DNA of 64,000 bases from Verrucomicrobiaceae bacterium (GCA_027487315.1 JAIYDW010000017.1:17294-81293), one strand, 5' to 3'; numbered from the stretch's first letter, positions 8,561 to 18,636 are shown. Program-made: numbers and translations. The notes: generated from the sequence alone by a model not told the origin.

Positions 8561-8726
8561 CCTAGAAACGGAAATGGAAAGGGATGAAGATGGTGTCGTG
8601 CTTGGCTTCACAAGGCTTATCGGTTCGCAGCGGTTGCATCGTTAAGGTGATGCCACCCGAGAAGCGGGAAGTCTTGTGGGGCCAATGACGGCGGCAGATT
8701 CGCCCTCCGCCATTTCCGTTTTTAGG
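8561..8726. mobile_element. MITE-like element with terminal inverted repeats and target duplication
   Basis: The ends 8561-8577 (CCTAGAAACGGAAATGG) and 8710-8726 (CCATTTCCGTTTTTAGG) are inverted copies matching at 16 of 17 positions. The direct repeat CTAAT sits immediately outside both ends (8556-8560 and 8727-8731), as expected for a 5-bp target duplication. The 166-bp interior has no coding potential. The insertion point coincides with the stop codon of the cytochrome gene (CGC TAA T), which is preserved by the duplication. I see no second copy in the window. A parent transposase is not present. Confidence 0.6.
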
Positions 8727-8741
8727 CTAATCGGCCAGCCT

Positions 8742-10229
8742 CTAGGCCGGCTTCATGAACCCCACATCGGATCCATATTCCGTCCCGCTAAAACGGCTCA
8801 AGTTCGGGAACACCGTCGCCATGCTGCTTTCCGAGACTCCAAACCAACGCGCCAGCGTCGCCGCATGCTGATCCACCGCCGTCGTCGGCAGCCAGCGCCC
8901 CAATCCCGTGTCTTGCGGCCCGCCCAACGCCAGCACCGGCAAATGCCCATACGTCCTCCCCCCCTTCACTGCTCCACCCGCAATGATATGGTGCCCTCCC
9001 CAACCATGGTCGCTCCCCTGCGAGTTCGTCGGAAACGTCCGCGCAAAGTCACTCGCCGTGAACGTCGTCACACTGTCCGAGACCCCCAATTGCTCCATCG
9101 CACGCTGAAACGCAAACAACGACTCACTCACATCATTCAAAAGATTCGCATGCGTCCCCGTGGTTGACGTCACCGTTCCATTCGTATTGAACGTCACCTG
9201 GTTCGTATGCGTGTCATACCCACCCACCGAACAGAAGAAAATCTGCCGCTTCATGTCAAACGCCGTCGGTCCCCGCGCCTGAATGATCCGCGCAATCATC
9301 TTCAACTGCGTCCCCAACCCCGATGTCGGAAATGGCGTATTCCAAACCCACGTCCCGGGTGGTGTGTCCGTCGCCATCGCCGTCGCCTGAATGCTCGTGT
9401 TCAACAACTCACCCGTCGCCACCGCACGCTCCATCACATCCCCAAAAACCGACCGCTGCAAATTCGCGGTGTCATGCCCGAAAATGTTCCGCATCGTCTG
9501 CAGCTTCGCCGTGCTCAAATTCGATAGCGTGACCGCCCCCGTGCTCGACACATGATACTGCTGAACCACCCGCCCCACTTCATACGTGTTCGAGCCATTC
9601 AGCGAGACCGACATCGAAATCTTCCCGGTCGGATTCGCCGTCGCATTCAAAAGATCCGCACATCGCCCGCCCCAACCCGTTGCCGGAGGCTGGTCTGGAA
9701 TGGACGTCTGCCACTGCGTCACCTGATCACTGTGCGAGAACAACTGCGGCGGCCGCGTCCCAGTCGCATTCCCCATATACTCCGCACGCGTGATCGGCCG
9801 CACCAAAGTCCCCACATTGAAAGTCACCGCCAGCTTGTCCTCACCAAACAATGTCTGCAACTTCCCGCAACTTGGGTGAAACCCGTACGTATGCCCGTCC
9901 GCATCCGTGTAAGGCGTCGTCCCCTGGTCATTCAGCGGCAGCAAAGAACTCTGCGGCAACGCCAAAATGCCCCGCAATCCTGCGTAAGCGTTGTACGCCG
10001 ACGTCGTTGTCGGCACCACCCAGTTGTTGGAATCGTTGCCCCCGTTTAGAAACAAACAGATCAGGGCCTTGTATCCCGTGATGCTGCCACTCGACTGCGC
10101 CATGGCCGCGTTGATCAGCCGCAAATCACGAATCGTATGAGTCGCGGCAGCCGCACCCACACCAGTGTAAACAGCCCTCGTCAGAAAACTGCGCCGGGTC
10201 AGAATGTTTCGATCTTGGAACGGATTCAT
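8742..10229 (-). CDS. DUF1501 family protein, Tat-exported (first pair)
   Basis: 495 residues from ATG 10229. The N-terminus ILTRRSFLTRAVYTGVGAAAATHT is a twin-arginine signal (Arg12-Arg13), typical of DUF1501 proteins. The body has the family landmarks LICLFLNGGNDSNNWVVP near the start, FFCSVGGYDTHTNQV in the middle and GSDHGWGGHHIIAGGAVKGG near the end. The fold is related to the alkaline phosphatase/sulfatase superfamily, but no substrate is known. It follows the giant DUF1800 gene by 6 bp and is surely co-transcribed with it. The paralogue at 17151-18629 is alike along its whole length. Confidence 0.9.
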   Translation of the reverse strand: MNPFQDRNILTRRSFLTRAVYTGVGAAAATHTIRDLRLINAAMAQSSGSITGYKALICLFLNGGNDSNNWVVPTTTSAYNAYAGLRGILALPQSSLLPLNDQGTTPYTDADGHTYGFHPSCGKLQTLFGEDKLAVTFNVGTLVRPITRAEYMGNATGTRPPQLFSHSDQVTQWQTSIPDQPPATGWGGRCADLLNATANPTGKISMSVSLNGSNTYEVGRVVQQYHVSSTGAVTLSNLSTAKLQTMRNIFGHDTANLQRSVFGDVMERAVATGELLNTSIQATAMATDTPPGTWVWNTPFPTSGLGTQLKMIARIIQARGPTAFDMKRQIFFCSVGGYDTHTNQVTFNTNGTVTSTTGTHANLLNDVSESLFAFQRAMEQLGVSDSVTTFTASDFARTFPTNSQGSDHGWGGHHIIAGGAVKGGRTYGHLPVLALGGPQDTGLGRWLPTTAVDQHAATLARWFGVSESSMATVFPNLSRFSGTEYGSDVGFMKPA

Positions 10230-10235
10230 AGGAGA

Positions 10236-13200
10236 TCAGCGTTGAATGGTGAAATCAGGTGAGGTGAGAATGAAATGCAGAAGGGCTCGAATCCGGTTTT
10301 GCTTCTCCGTGTCAGTCGGCGTGCCACTGTTGTTGTAGGCGATGTTCGTGTACGGATTCGTCGTCTGATTGTAGGCCGCGGTCATGTTTGCCCGGGTCTG
10401 CACAAACCTCATCATCTCCGTCTTGATCGCTGCTGGCATCTGCCCTCCCATCAGTAGGCTATTCAATCGATCAATCAGATCGCCCAGATTCTCATCGTTC
10501 GTCCACGGCTTGCTCGCATTACTCCCCGCACCCATCTGACTGCCCGGCGGACTCGTGCCCACCGCATTCCCCATCCAGGGACTCAAATCCATCATCAACG
10601 CGTTGTTGCCCGAGTTAAAGCTGGACACCCCATTGGTGTTTCCTGATCCATACACACCCCTCTCCAAGTAGTTGGCCTGCCGCATCACCGTCGTCTCCGC
10701 CGTCTTTTGGAACTCGGGTGTCGTCAATCCCGCCTGCGCCAGCGGCCCCGCATACTTGTAGTCCGGCAGGAAGAAATTGAACACCGTTGGCGAGTTCAAC
10801 GGCGACTGGTCCAACGAACCGTCCGTACTCCCCATCGCAAACGTGCTCGGTCTCGACCCAACCGTCCCATTCCGAACCAAAGGCAGGGATTTCAATGGGA
10901 ACTGATACATCCCATTATCCCCCTGATTCGTGCCCAAATTCGGGTTCCCAGTAGCCGTTGACAGCACGGTATACGTGTTCAAATCCACCACTGCCTCAAC
11001 CGTTCCCACAAAGTCCGTTGGCCTTGGATTTCCAGAAGTGAAATTCAACTGGACCAAATCTCCCACGTTCAACTCATGGTTCGAGTTGGTATCCAAGGTG
11101 ATGCGCTTCTCCTGAGGCGCGGCCAGACCCGAATTGGAAACCGTGTAGCTGCCAGGTGTGAAACGCGGGATCATGCAGTTCCCGGTTCGCGCACTGGTTG
11201 AACTGTTGGCCACCGTAAAGGTGAACGTGCCATTCGTTCCCGTTTCAGCAGTCGCGGTCAACAATGTGTAAACCTTGCCATCCACAACAGCATCGCCATT
11301 CGCCGTGCCACTGGTAAAGTCCATAAACACCTGGAAACCCGCAATCACCCAGTGATTCGACATCGTCACCGTGCAGGTCGTCGAATTCGCAGGGATGCTG
11401 TAGGTGCCCGTCGCCCACCCCGCAGCCTGCACCGTAAACGAGTTGGTCGTCGGGCTCGCAATGGCGTAAGCCCCTATCCAAGGAGCTGGTTTGGCCAAAT
11501 CTCCTGTCGTGTCCGCGAAATCCAAAAACACATTGTTGTTCGAAGCCAACCGATGCGGACTGGCCGTCGTCACCGTGATCGTCCGCGTTCCATTTTGAAC
11601 ATAAGTCCCTGTCCATGGCTCCACTCGGAAAGCCCGCCCAGCTGCCGCCACCCGCATCACCGGCTCCCGCTGCTTGCCATATTCCGCCTTCGCCGCTTCG
11701 GTCAAACTGCGCGCTTCATGATCCAGCAGGATCGCTTTGATCACTGCCTGCAAATCCCCCCTCACACCCGCACCATTATCATTGAACTTTTGTACCACCC
11801 GATACAGGTAGGCCCTCGAAGGATGACTCGTCACCAATCGCTGAATCAGTTGCCTGCAAATAAACGGCCCCACATTCGGATGATTGAACAATTGGCTGTG
11901 CGAATCATTGAGTTCCTTCGCCGCCAACGCCTGATACGCAGGATCACTGTAGACCGTCACGTTGTGCGCCGCATGCGGATCCAACGGCTGACCCGCTGCC
12001 ATCGCCAACCCTGGCAGAACCTCATTGTTCAAGACGCGCTTCGGCCCGGTAAAGTGTCTGACTGGCACCTCCCTCATCGACCGCGTCCAGTCTGCCCCCG
12101 CCCCCAATGACGTGCGGTAAGCCCCATCATATCCATAGTCCCATCCCGTAAACACATGCGCAAAACCCACAATCTCCCTCTGTGAATACGTGTCGATCGG
12201 CTCATACTTCGAATTCAACACCAGTGTCCCGTCTGGCCACATCCGAAACAGCCCGATGGAGAACAGCTGCTTGATCTCACGCGCATAGTTCTCGTTCGGG
12301 ATCCGCCCGATCGAGTCATCCGGTTTGTCATTCCTCAGCATGTCCAGGTACCGCCCCATCCCTGGAGACAGCGTCGTCGCCACCAGCAAGTCCTTGAAGT
12401 TCCCAAACGCATGATCCGCCAGCATGTCATAGAAGTGAGCCAGCGCCCGCGCATTGTTATCCAAAGGCCCCTGGCCTGAAACGACCAGGATCTCACTCAA
12501 CGCAAAGGCCATACGCTGCCTCAATTGATCCGGTCCCGAAACCGAATTGCGCCACCAGGCATTGAACGTCAGCGTTTCATCAAACGCGCCACCCGTCGCA
12601 CTCGCACTCTCCGTTCGAATCACCTCTGGCAGAGTGTAACTGACAGGCTTGGTGAATTGATCTTCGATCCAAATCTCGTAGCGCGTTTTCCCACCGGTAG
12701 GCGTCAAGGACTTGAGCGCATGGATGTCCGCCGGATTGGGACCATACGAGGCCTGAGTCAAAAAGCGCGCTGCTCCGTTATTCGTATCACTGTCATCAAC
12801 CCAAGCCGGCGGCGCTGCCGGTGCGATGAACCGCTGTGAACCCTCGACCCGTCCAAAGTAGCCCTTGATTTCTCCACCAGGATACAAAACCGAATGCACA
12901 TTGAAGAACACCACTCCGTCCTTCAGATCCTGCACGATTTGCCCCACACTTCTTCCCCCAGCCGTCTTGATCACCCACTTGAAGGATCCATCCGCAAGAC
13001 GCTCCACGTCTCCCGGCTCATCCAAGTCCGCCACCACATTCGCCAGCCCACCCCCAGGAATCCGGTCATCATGAACGTGCATCCCAAAATACGCCGAACT
13101 CAATCCCTGATACTTGATCGAGATGATCGCCTCCGTCTCCGCCTCGTTCAATCGAATGAAACTGCTGCCAGACGCATTCGTTGACGCCGCTCCCTGCGGC

Positions 13201-16200
13201 CGCATCGTCGCTGCAAAAACACTGCTCCCCCCCACTACCGGCACCAATTCAACCCACGGAGTCAAAACGTATCCCGGCACCACTTCGCTCGGACCATTGC
13301 CACTCTGCCCAGGCCTCGACCATCCAATCGCCAAGTTATCCCCCGCTCCGCTCCCCGCCTTGTGCAACACTTCAATGTAATACTTCTTCCCTTGTTCCAA
13401 CGCCAGCCACGCCGACTTCTGATTGGCTTCACCATTCCAGGTTCGCGGAATCCCGCTCCCCACATTCACCCAAGCACGCTTCAGGGCGTTTACCCGCTCG
13501 TCATCATTCGAAATCCACAACTCCGCCGAGTCACTCGCCGCTATCCAAAAGTAGTAATTTCCTGTCGCAGGAGCGGTCAGGTATCCCCGAATCCGCGTCC
13601 CATAGTCATCCCCAAAATCCGTCGGCGTTTCCAATGATCCAAGTGTGGCCGTTCCAGTTGGTGCCGATTCGATCGGCAAACTGCCAACGCCCGCTCCAAT
13701 CACCCCGCTCCAATACTCTCTCTCAATCGATCCACCACTTCCATCCACATACAAGTTCACCACCGAAGTGCTTGTGCCCGCCCCGTTCACCAGCGTGACC
13801 AGGATCTGATACGTCCCGCCACTCCCAGCCGGTGGAGTTCCACTCAAAACCCCATTGTCATAACTCAACCAAGCCGGATTGCCCGAAATCGAAACCGTCC
13901 CTCCATTGCTCCAGATCAACGGATGCGAAAAGGCTCCCCCAACAAAGGCGGTCGCTTCCGTGGCAGATACCAGCGACGGTGGCGCCACGCTCCCGCTCGA
14001 AGGATACAACCGATTCGATGGAATCACCTGCCTCGGTTGATTCGCACTGTACCAGGACAAACTGCACGCTGCAGAGCCCGTGTTCTCAAAGTAATCCAGT
14101 TCAATGTCATACCGCGTTCCACCAATCATCGGCAAACGCACATACCGCTCTCCTGTCACAATGCTCCAGTCGTTCGCAGCTTTATTGATCGCCTCAATGT
14201 TGACATTCCCCGTTCCCGTCGCAAACGCACCGACACCCAAATTCACCGTGAACGTGTTGCCCGATACCGCAGTGATGACCCGATCAGCGAACCCCAGCGC
14301 CGAAGCATTTCCGCTCGTCGGATCCACCCTCGAAAGCTCGCCAACAACAAAGCTCCCGGCCTGCAATCCCGAATGGGTGATCACAGCATTCCCTGTGGTG
14401 CTGTTGTAACTGTAAGTCCCCGCGCTGTTGGTGGACGCCACAAACTTCAATGGCTGAATCTGCCCGTTAATCTTCAGCCGCACCCCATCATCCGCAGTCA
14501 CCAAAAACGTGTAAGTCTCCGAAAACTGTGGCTGCACCTGCCCACTCCAACGGGCCGAAAAGGTGTCCGGTGCAATGCTGCCCGCTCCTGGCGTTCCCGC
14601 TCCCCAGATCCCATTGTTTCCGTCCGTGACCGCCGCATTCACTGCCACCACCACCGGTGCCCCACTAAAGTCCGGACTCGAATAATACTTCGCCAAATAT
14701 CCCGTCGTCGTGCTAGCACTGAACCCGACAAAGCCGTTCCCTGTTCCGCTCGCCGGAAGATTCGCACCCGTCAAATCAATCGAGAACGAAGTCGTTCCCG
14801 TTACCGCCTTCACCTCATAGCTCCCGCTAAGGCTCGCCGGGAGGAACAAATTCCCCGACGAGAAGTCCAGCGCAACCTGATTTCCCACCGCAAACGAGTG
14901 CCCGCCCGTCGGCGTAATCACCGCCGTTCCTGCCGTTGCGCTCGACCGGGTGTAATTGTAGCTCACCGCCCGAACATGAGAGAAAACATTGCTGCTAGAG
15001 ATGTTCCCATACGTCGCTGTTCCAAGCCGCCATTGCAGCCGGCACCTCGCATCCCCGGTGTTCTCAACAAACTCCACCCGCATTCGATAACGAGATGCCG
15101 GTGACGTGGGCACCACCAATGCCACCGCCGCACTCTGCTTGAACACTCCCACCGTCTCTGCCGTCCCCTCCCAACCGTGCTCAACCACCTGCTCCCCGGT
15201 ATCATCAAAATCGCCATCCCCCGTCAAATCAATCAACAACCGCGCCTTGTCGTCCGCATCCAACTGAAACTGATAGTTTCCCGCCGTCGTCGGATTCAAA
15301 AATCCTTCCCACACCACCGAATAGTTGTCTGGCGACGGCAGCACCACCCCGTTCGGAGTGCCCTGCAGCCAGCTAAAATTCACCGTTGGATCAACTCGAT
15401 CAATCTTCAGTTCACTCGCATTGAAGTTCGCCGCATTCGAATAGGTGGTGCTTGCAGTATCATAGTATCGAGCCCGCAACCCGGTTCCGGTTGGCTGGGT
15501 CGAATCCCCAATGATCACCGTCGCGGTGTCGTTGGCACCCAAAACGAACGAGCTATCGCCCGAAGCAGGGGGTTGCAACTCAGCGGTGACAGATTCCCCA
15601 CCCTCCACTGATGCATTCGGTAGCGGATTCACACTCAAGTCCACAGATCCCACCCCTGCCGCCATCGTGACTTCATTCGGCAGCACCGCATAGTCCTCTC
15701 CCATCACCGCCGTCCCGCTCACCTGCAGTTTCAAAGTCACCGGAAACAGTTTCTGACTCCGGCTGATCGTAAACCTCCCGGCCTGCGGTCCGTCCTCAGA
15801 CGCAAATGGCTCGGACGCACGAATCACCACCTCATTGGCCGCATCAATCTGCTCCATCAGGTAAACCAAATCCGACTGCCCTGGATTCGATGCTGTGTCC
15901 GCCGGATTCAATCCCACTTCCCGTTCAGCCCAATCACTGACTCCATCATTGTCGGAATCAAAGTCCTGTACGGAGAGCCGAAAAAACGCATTCCCTCCCT
16001 TGGCGGTTGTCAAAGTCTGATCACCCGACACCGTCGCCTTCAAATTCACAGCAGGTGTTACGGCCACAAAGCCTGTCAAACTAGGCGATCCCTGAACCAC
16101 ATAATACTTGCCCTTGATCGCAGGAAACGTCAGCGAAACAGTTGATCCATTATCAACCACCTGACTCACATTAACAACCGATCCACCCACAAATGGATTA

Positions 16201-16475
16201 GTCCCCGTGACACACTCCTCACTATTGCTCAATCCATCCGAATCACTGTCCTCCGCTAACCACTCCGCACTGCTCATCTGCACGTCCGTCACCCCGTACT
16301 TCGCTTGCCAAATCGCCGCAGTCACAGCTGCCATGTCAGCTCTAGCTTCAGGTGTTATCCACTTCGCAAAACTTGCTGCCCCCAGGACAAAAACAAAGAG
16401 ATGGGTCACTGTGACCCCTGACCAGGAGGATAGAAAAAGTCTTTTCACGGCAGGTGGCTTGGTTGGACTTTTCAA
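10236..16475 (-). CDS. Giant DUF1800 surface protein with Calx-beta, PA14 and CHRD domains (first)
   Basis: About 2079 residues. The frame opens with TTG 16475; GTG 16448 (MKRLFLSSWSG...) gives a tighter signal peptide and may be the true start. Order: signal; two calcium-type DSDSDGLSNSEE/DSDNDGVSDWAE motifs (about 76-190); Calx-beta-like (ASEDGPQAGRFTISR, about 215-320); two PA14-like domains (LRARYYD..., YLAKYYSS...); an Ig-like putative-binding segment (FVGGAFSHPLIWSNGG...LSGTPPA); a third PA14-like sandwich; a CHRD domain (FGMHVHDDRIPGGG...GGEIKGYFG); and the C-terminal DUF1800 domain (about 1290 to end). HGL-like beta modules interrupt the PA14 and DUF1800 regions. DUF1800 proteins pair with DUF1501 in Planctomycetes and Verrucomicrobia; their function is unknown, and cell-surface or polysaccharide binding is an inference from PA14. 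Confidence 0.9.
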   Translation of the reverse strand: MKSPTKPPAVKRLFLSSWSGVTVTHLFVFVLGAASFAKWITPEARADMAAVTAAIWQAKYGVTDVQMSSAEWLAEDSDSDGLSNSEECVTGTNPFVGGSVVNVSQVVDNGSTVSLTFPAIKGKYYVVQGSPSLTGFVAVTPAVNLKATVSGDQTLTTAKGGNAFFRLSVQDFDSDNDGVSDWAEREVGLNPADTASNPGQSDLVYLMEQIDAANEVVIRASEPFASEDGPQAGRFTISRSQKLFPVTLKLQVSGTAVMGEDYAVLPNEVTMAAGVGSVDLSVNPLPNASVEGGESVTAELQPPASGDSSFVLGANDTATVIIGDSTQPTGTGLRARYYDTASTTYSNAANFNASELKIDRVDPTVNFSWLQGTPNGVVLPSPDNYSVVWEGFLNPTTAGNYQFQLDADDKARLLIDLTGDGDFDDTGEQVVEHGWEGTAETVGVFKQSAAVALVVPTSPASRYRMRVEFVENTGDARCRLQWRLGTATYGNISSSNVFSHVRAVSYNYTRSSATAGTAVITPTGGHSFAVGNQVALDFSSGNLFLPASLSGSYEVKAVTGTTSFSIDLTGANLPASGTGNGFVGFSASTTTGYLAKYYSSPDFSGAPVVVAVNAAVTDGNNGIWGAGTPGAGSIAPDTFSARWSGQVQPQFSETYTFLVTADDGVRLKINGQIQPLKFVASTNSAGTYSYNSTTGNAVITHSGLQAGSFVVGELSRVDPTSGNASALGFADRVITAVSGNTFTVNLGVGAFATGTGNVNIEAINKAANDWSIVTGERYVRLPMIGGTRYDIELDYFENTGSAACSLSWYSANQPRQVIPSNRLYPSSGSVAPPSLVSATEATAFVGGAFSHPLIWSNGGTVSISGNPAWLSYDNGVLSGTPPAGSGGTYQILVTLVNGAGTSTSVVNLYVDGSGGSIEREYWSGVIGAGVGSLPIESAPTGTATLGSLETPTDFGDDYGTRIRGYLTAPATGNYYFWIAASDSAELWISNDDERVNALKRAWVNVGSGIPRTWNGEANQKSAWLALEQGKKYYIEVLHKAGSGAGDNLAIGWSRPGQSGNGPSEVVPGYVLTPWVELVPVVGGSSVFAATMRPQGAASTNASGSSFIRLNEAETEAIISIKYQGLSSAYFGMHVHDDRIPGGGLANVVADLDEPGDVERLADGSFKWVIKTAGGRSVGQIVQDLKDGVVFFNVHSVLYPGGEIKGYFGRVEGSQRFIAPAAPPAWVDDSDTNNGAARFLTQASYGPNPADIHALKSLTPTGGKTRYEIWIEDQFTKPVSYTLPEVIRTESASATGGAFDETLTFNAWWRNSVSGPDQLRQRMAFALSEILVVSGQGPLDNNARALAHFYDMLADHAFGNFKDLLVATTLSPGMGRYLDMLRNDKPDDSIGRIPNENYAREIKQLFSIGLFRMWPDGTLVLNSKYEPIDTYSQREIVGFAHVFTGWDYGYDGAYRTSLGAGADWTRSMREVPVRHFTGPKRVLNNEVLPGLAMAAGQPLDPHAAHNVTVYSDPAYQALAAKELNDSHSQLFNHPNVGPFICRQLIQRLVTSHPSRAYLYRVVQKFNDNGAGVRGDLQAVIKAILLDHEARSLTEAAKAEYGKQREPVMRVAAAGRAFRVEPWTGTYVQNGTRTITVTTASPHRLASNNNVFLDFADTTGDLAKPAPWIGAYAIASPTTNSFTVQAAGWATGTYSIPANSTTCTVTMSNHWVIAGFQVFMDFTSGTANGDAVVDGKVYTLLTATAETGTNGTFTFTVANSSTSARTGNCMIPRFTPGSYTVSNSGLAAPQEKRITLDTNSNHELNVGDLVQLNFTSGNPRPTDFVGTVEAVVDLNTYTVLSTATGNPNLGTNQGDNGMYQFPLKSLPLVRNGTVGSRPSTFAMGSTDGSLDQSPLNSPTVFNFFLPDYKYAGPLAQAGLTTPEFQKTAETTVMRQANYLERGVYGSGNTNGVSSFNSGNNALMMDLSPWMGNAVGTSPPGSQMGAGSNASKPWTNDENLGDLIDRLNSLLMGGQMPAAIKTEMMRFVQTRANMTAAYNQTTNPYTNIAYNNSGTPTDTEKQNRIRALLHFILTSPDFTIQR
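10890..11630 (-). repeat. HGL-like beta-module block inside the DUF1800 domain of the first giant protein
   Basis: Between the conserved DUF1800 stretches AAAGRAF and PLNSPTVFNFFLPDYKY lie about 245 residues of extracellular-type beta repeats. Three or four copies share the pattern H-x-L-x-x-(G/N)-x-x-V-x-(L/M)-x-F...TSG...GTY.V...T..TFTV, for example HRLASNNNVFLDF, HWVIAGFQVFMDF and HELNVGDLVQLNF. The same slot of the second giant protein (19480-20310) holds a similar block. The pattern resembles segments of phage structural proteins that are often annotated as E1-FCCH-like. Confidence 0.55.
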
Positions 16476-16544
16476 AGCCTACCAATTTCGCCATCGGCGA
16501 GTCAATACTAATTCTTCGTATCCCCGCCCCCACGCACTCAAACA

Positions 16545-17147
16545 TCACTTCGACACCACATCGTCTGGCGTCCAAAGCTCCTTGTCTGGCCCCGCAGATC
16601 GCGTCTCCATTTCCTCAGCCGAGAGCTGATGAAAAAAATAGGGAGTCCCCCAAGAATCAATCAACTCCCCTTGATCATTCAGCCGCTTCAGTTCCTGCGG
16701 CAAATACTTCGCACTCTTCGCGTTCCCCCCATCCAACTCTTTCACAATCTCCGCATTCGTCCCCACCGGATTCCCCCCAAACCTCAACCGAAACTGCCGG
16801 ATGTTCAGCGCTAACGCATCGGCTTCTTCCCTCGCTGGATCATCCTGAGGTATAGGCTTCGGTACGGCCTTCCCTTCCATCCCACTAACAGGCTGTGCAG
16901 GCTTCTCCGATTTCGCTGGCACCATCGCCGCCGGCGGCGGGATTGGAACTGCGGGCGATCCCTCAGGCCGCATCGCCGGAACCGCCACCTCCGGTGCGTC
17001 GGGCACGGAAGAGACCGCCTCCCCAGACTTTTCCGCTTTCCTCTCCAGCTTCTTACGTCCCACTTCGGGATCTCCACCCGCTAGCCAGTAAGCCAAAGCC
17101 GCTACCACGACCATCGCCACCAGACCAACCCATAGTTTACCTCCCAT
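16545..17147 (-). CDS. Membrane-anchored protein with pseudopilin (T2SS GspG-like) C-terminus
   Basis: 200 residues from ATG 17147. One N-terminal membrane helix (LWVGLVAMVVVAALAYWLAG, residues 5-24), a Pro/Ala-rich linker to about residue 105, then a small domain. That domain ends in ELIDSWGTPYFFHQLSAEEM and RSAGPDKELWTPDDVV. The D-x-WGTPY...RSxGPDxxxxTxDD signature is the calcium-loop region of GspG-type major pseudopilins. There is no prepilin cleavage site, so it is a stand-alone use of the domain. It sits between the two DUF1501/DUF1800 pairs on the same strand, 3 bp from one neighbour. Confidence 0.65.
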   Translation of the reverse strand: MGGKLWVGLVAMVVVAALAYWLAGGDPEVGRKKLERKAEKSGEAVSSVPDAPEVAVPAMRPEGSPAVPIPPPAAMVPAKSEKPAQPVSGMEGKAVPKPIPQDDPAREEADALALNIRQFRLRFGGNPVGTNAEIVKELDGGNAKSAKYLPQELKRLNDQGELIDSWGTPYFFHQLSAEEMETRSAGPDKELWTPDDVVSK

Positions 17148-17150
17148 GAC

Positions 17151-18629
17151 TTAAGCCGGTTTCATGAAGCCCAGGTCAGGCGAGCCGAACCGACTCAAGT
17201 TTGGAAAAATCGTGCTCATCATCGACGAGTCCACCCCAAACCACTTCGCCAGCGTCGCTGAGTGCTGGTCAACCGCCAAGGTCGGTATCCACCGCCCCGT
17301 ACCCGTGTCGTCCGGCCCATTGATCGCAAACGTCGGGAAATCCCCTGTGACCTTACCTCCGTCCACTGCTCCGCCCATCACAAAATGATGCGCTCCCCAG
17401 CCGTGATCACTCCCTTGGCTGTTATTCGGAAACGTCCTGTTAAAGTCACTTGCCGTGAAGGTTGTCACATCATTCGAAGTCCCCAACTGCTCCATCGCTC
17501 GTTGAAAGGCAAACATCGCCTCGCTAACCTGATTCAAAAGCGAGTAGTGCGCCCCAGTCGTATTCGTCGGATCATTCGTTCCTGCTCCTGCCCCGCTGAC
17601 AATCAATGCCTGTGCCGTGTGTGTGTCAAAACCGCCGATCGAACAAAAAAAGATCTGACGACTCATGTTGAACTTCGTCGGACCCCGCGCCTGAATCAAA
17701 CGCGCAATCATCTTCATTTGATTTCCGATTCCCGTGTTCGGAAACGGTGTACTCCATGTCCACCCGGGCTCAACGGTGTCCCCAATCGCTGTGTTCAGCA
17801 AATCCCCTGTGTATACGGCCCGGTCCAAAACATCAGCATAGGCATCCCGCTGCAAATTCGAATGACTCAACCCAAGAATCTCCCGCATGACCCGAACCCG
17901 CGCTCCATTCTGCGTCATCAAATTCCCTGACAAAGTCACCGCCCCTGTCGTCGAGACATGATACTGCGCCACAGTGTTGCCCACCTCGAAGGTATTGGCT
18001 CCATTCAGCGAAACGGACATCGAGATGTTACCAGCAGGGTTCGCCACGCCATTGATCACATCCGCTACCCGCCCGCCCCACCCCGTCGTCGGCGCTTGAT
18101 CCGGGATCGAGGTTTGCCACTGCGTCACTTGGTCACTGTGTGAAAATAACTGCGGCGGACGGTAAAAGCTTGGATTCGCCAAATACTGCGTCCGGCTCGT
18201 CGGCCTCACTAGGGTGCCAATATTCAAAACGGCAGCAAGCTTACCCTCCCCAAACAGCGTCTGTAACCTCTGACTGCTCGGATGCACCCCAAAAGTATGT
18301 CCTCCCTTCTCATAGGGACTCCCCCCAATGTTGAGCGAATGCAGAGACGTTTTCGGAAGCGTTAACAAAGAACCCCGAACTCCAGCATACTCGTCGTACG
18401 TCGTGTTGTCCGTTGGCACAATCCAGTTGTTGGAGTCATTGCCTCCTCCAAGGAACAGACAAACCAGCGCCTTGTAACCGCTCACCGGACCCTGCGCAGC
18501 CATCGCAGAATTCACCAGGCGCAAATCCTGAATCGTATGACTGATCGCTGCCGTCCCCATCCCCGCACAAGCGGCTCGGGACATGAAACTACGGCGCGTC
18601 AGAATGCTAGGAGTAGAGGTGGGATTCAT
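17151..18629 (-). CDS. DUF1501 family protein, Tat-exported (second pair)
   Basis: 492 residues from ATG 18629, with Tat signal ILTRRSFMSRAACAGMGTAA (Arg12-Arg13). It aligns by eye with the DUF1501 protein at 8742-10229 throughout: LVCLFLGGGNDSNNWIVP, LFSHSDQVTQWQTSIPDQ, FFCSIGGFDTHTAQA and GSDHGWGAHHFVMGGAVDGG. Both also end in DLGFMKPA or VGFMKPA. It starts 7 bp after the second giant gene. The high similarity of both pairs points to duplication of a two-gene unit. Confidence 0.9.
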   Translation of the reverse strand: MNPTSTPSILTRRSFMSRAACAGMGTAAISHTIQDLRLVNSAMAAQGPVSGYKALVCLFLGGGNDSNNWIVPTDNTTYDEYAGVRGSLLTLPKTSLHSLNIGGSPYEKGGHTFGVHPSSQRLQTLFGEGKLAAVLNIGTLVRPTSRTQYLANPSFYRPPQLFSHSDQVTQWQTSIPDQAPTTGWGGRVADVINGVANPAGNISMSVSLNGANTFEVGNTVAQYHVSTTGAVTLSGNLMTQNGARVRVMREILGLSHSNLQRDAYADVLDRAVYTGDLLNTAIGDTVEPGWTWSTPFPNTGIGNQMKMIARLIQARGPTKFNMSRQIFFCSIGGFDTHTAQALIVSGAGAGTNDPTNTTGAHYSLLNQVSEAMFAFQRAMEQLGTSNDVTTFTASDFNRTFPNNSQGSDHGWGAHHFVMGGAVDGGKVTGDFPTFAINGPDDTGTGRWIPTLAVDQHSATLAKWFGVDSSMMSTIFPNLSRFGSPDLGFMKPA

Positions 18630-18636
18630 AATCTAA

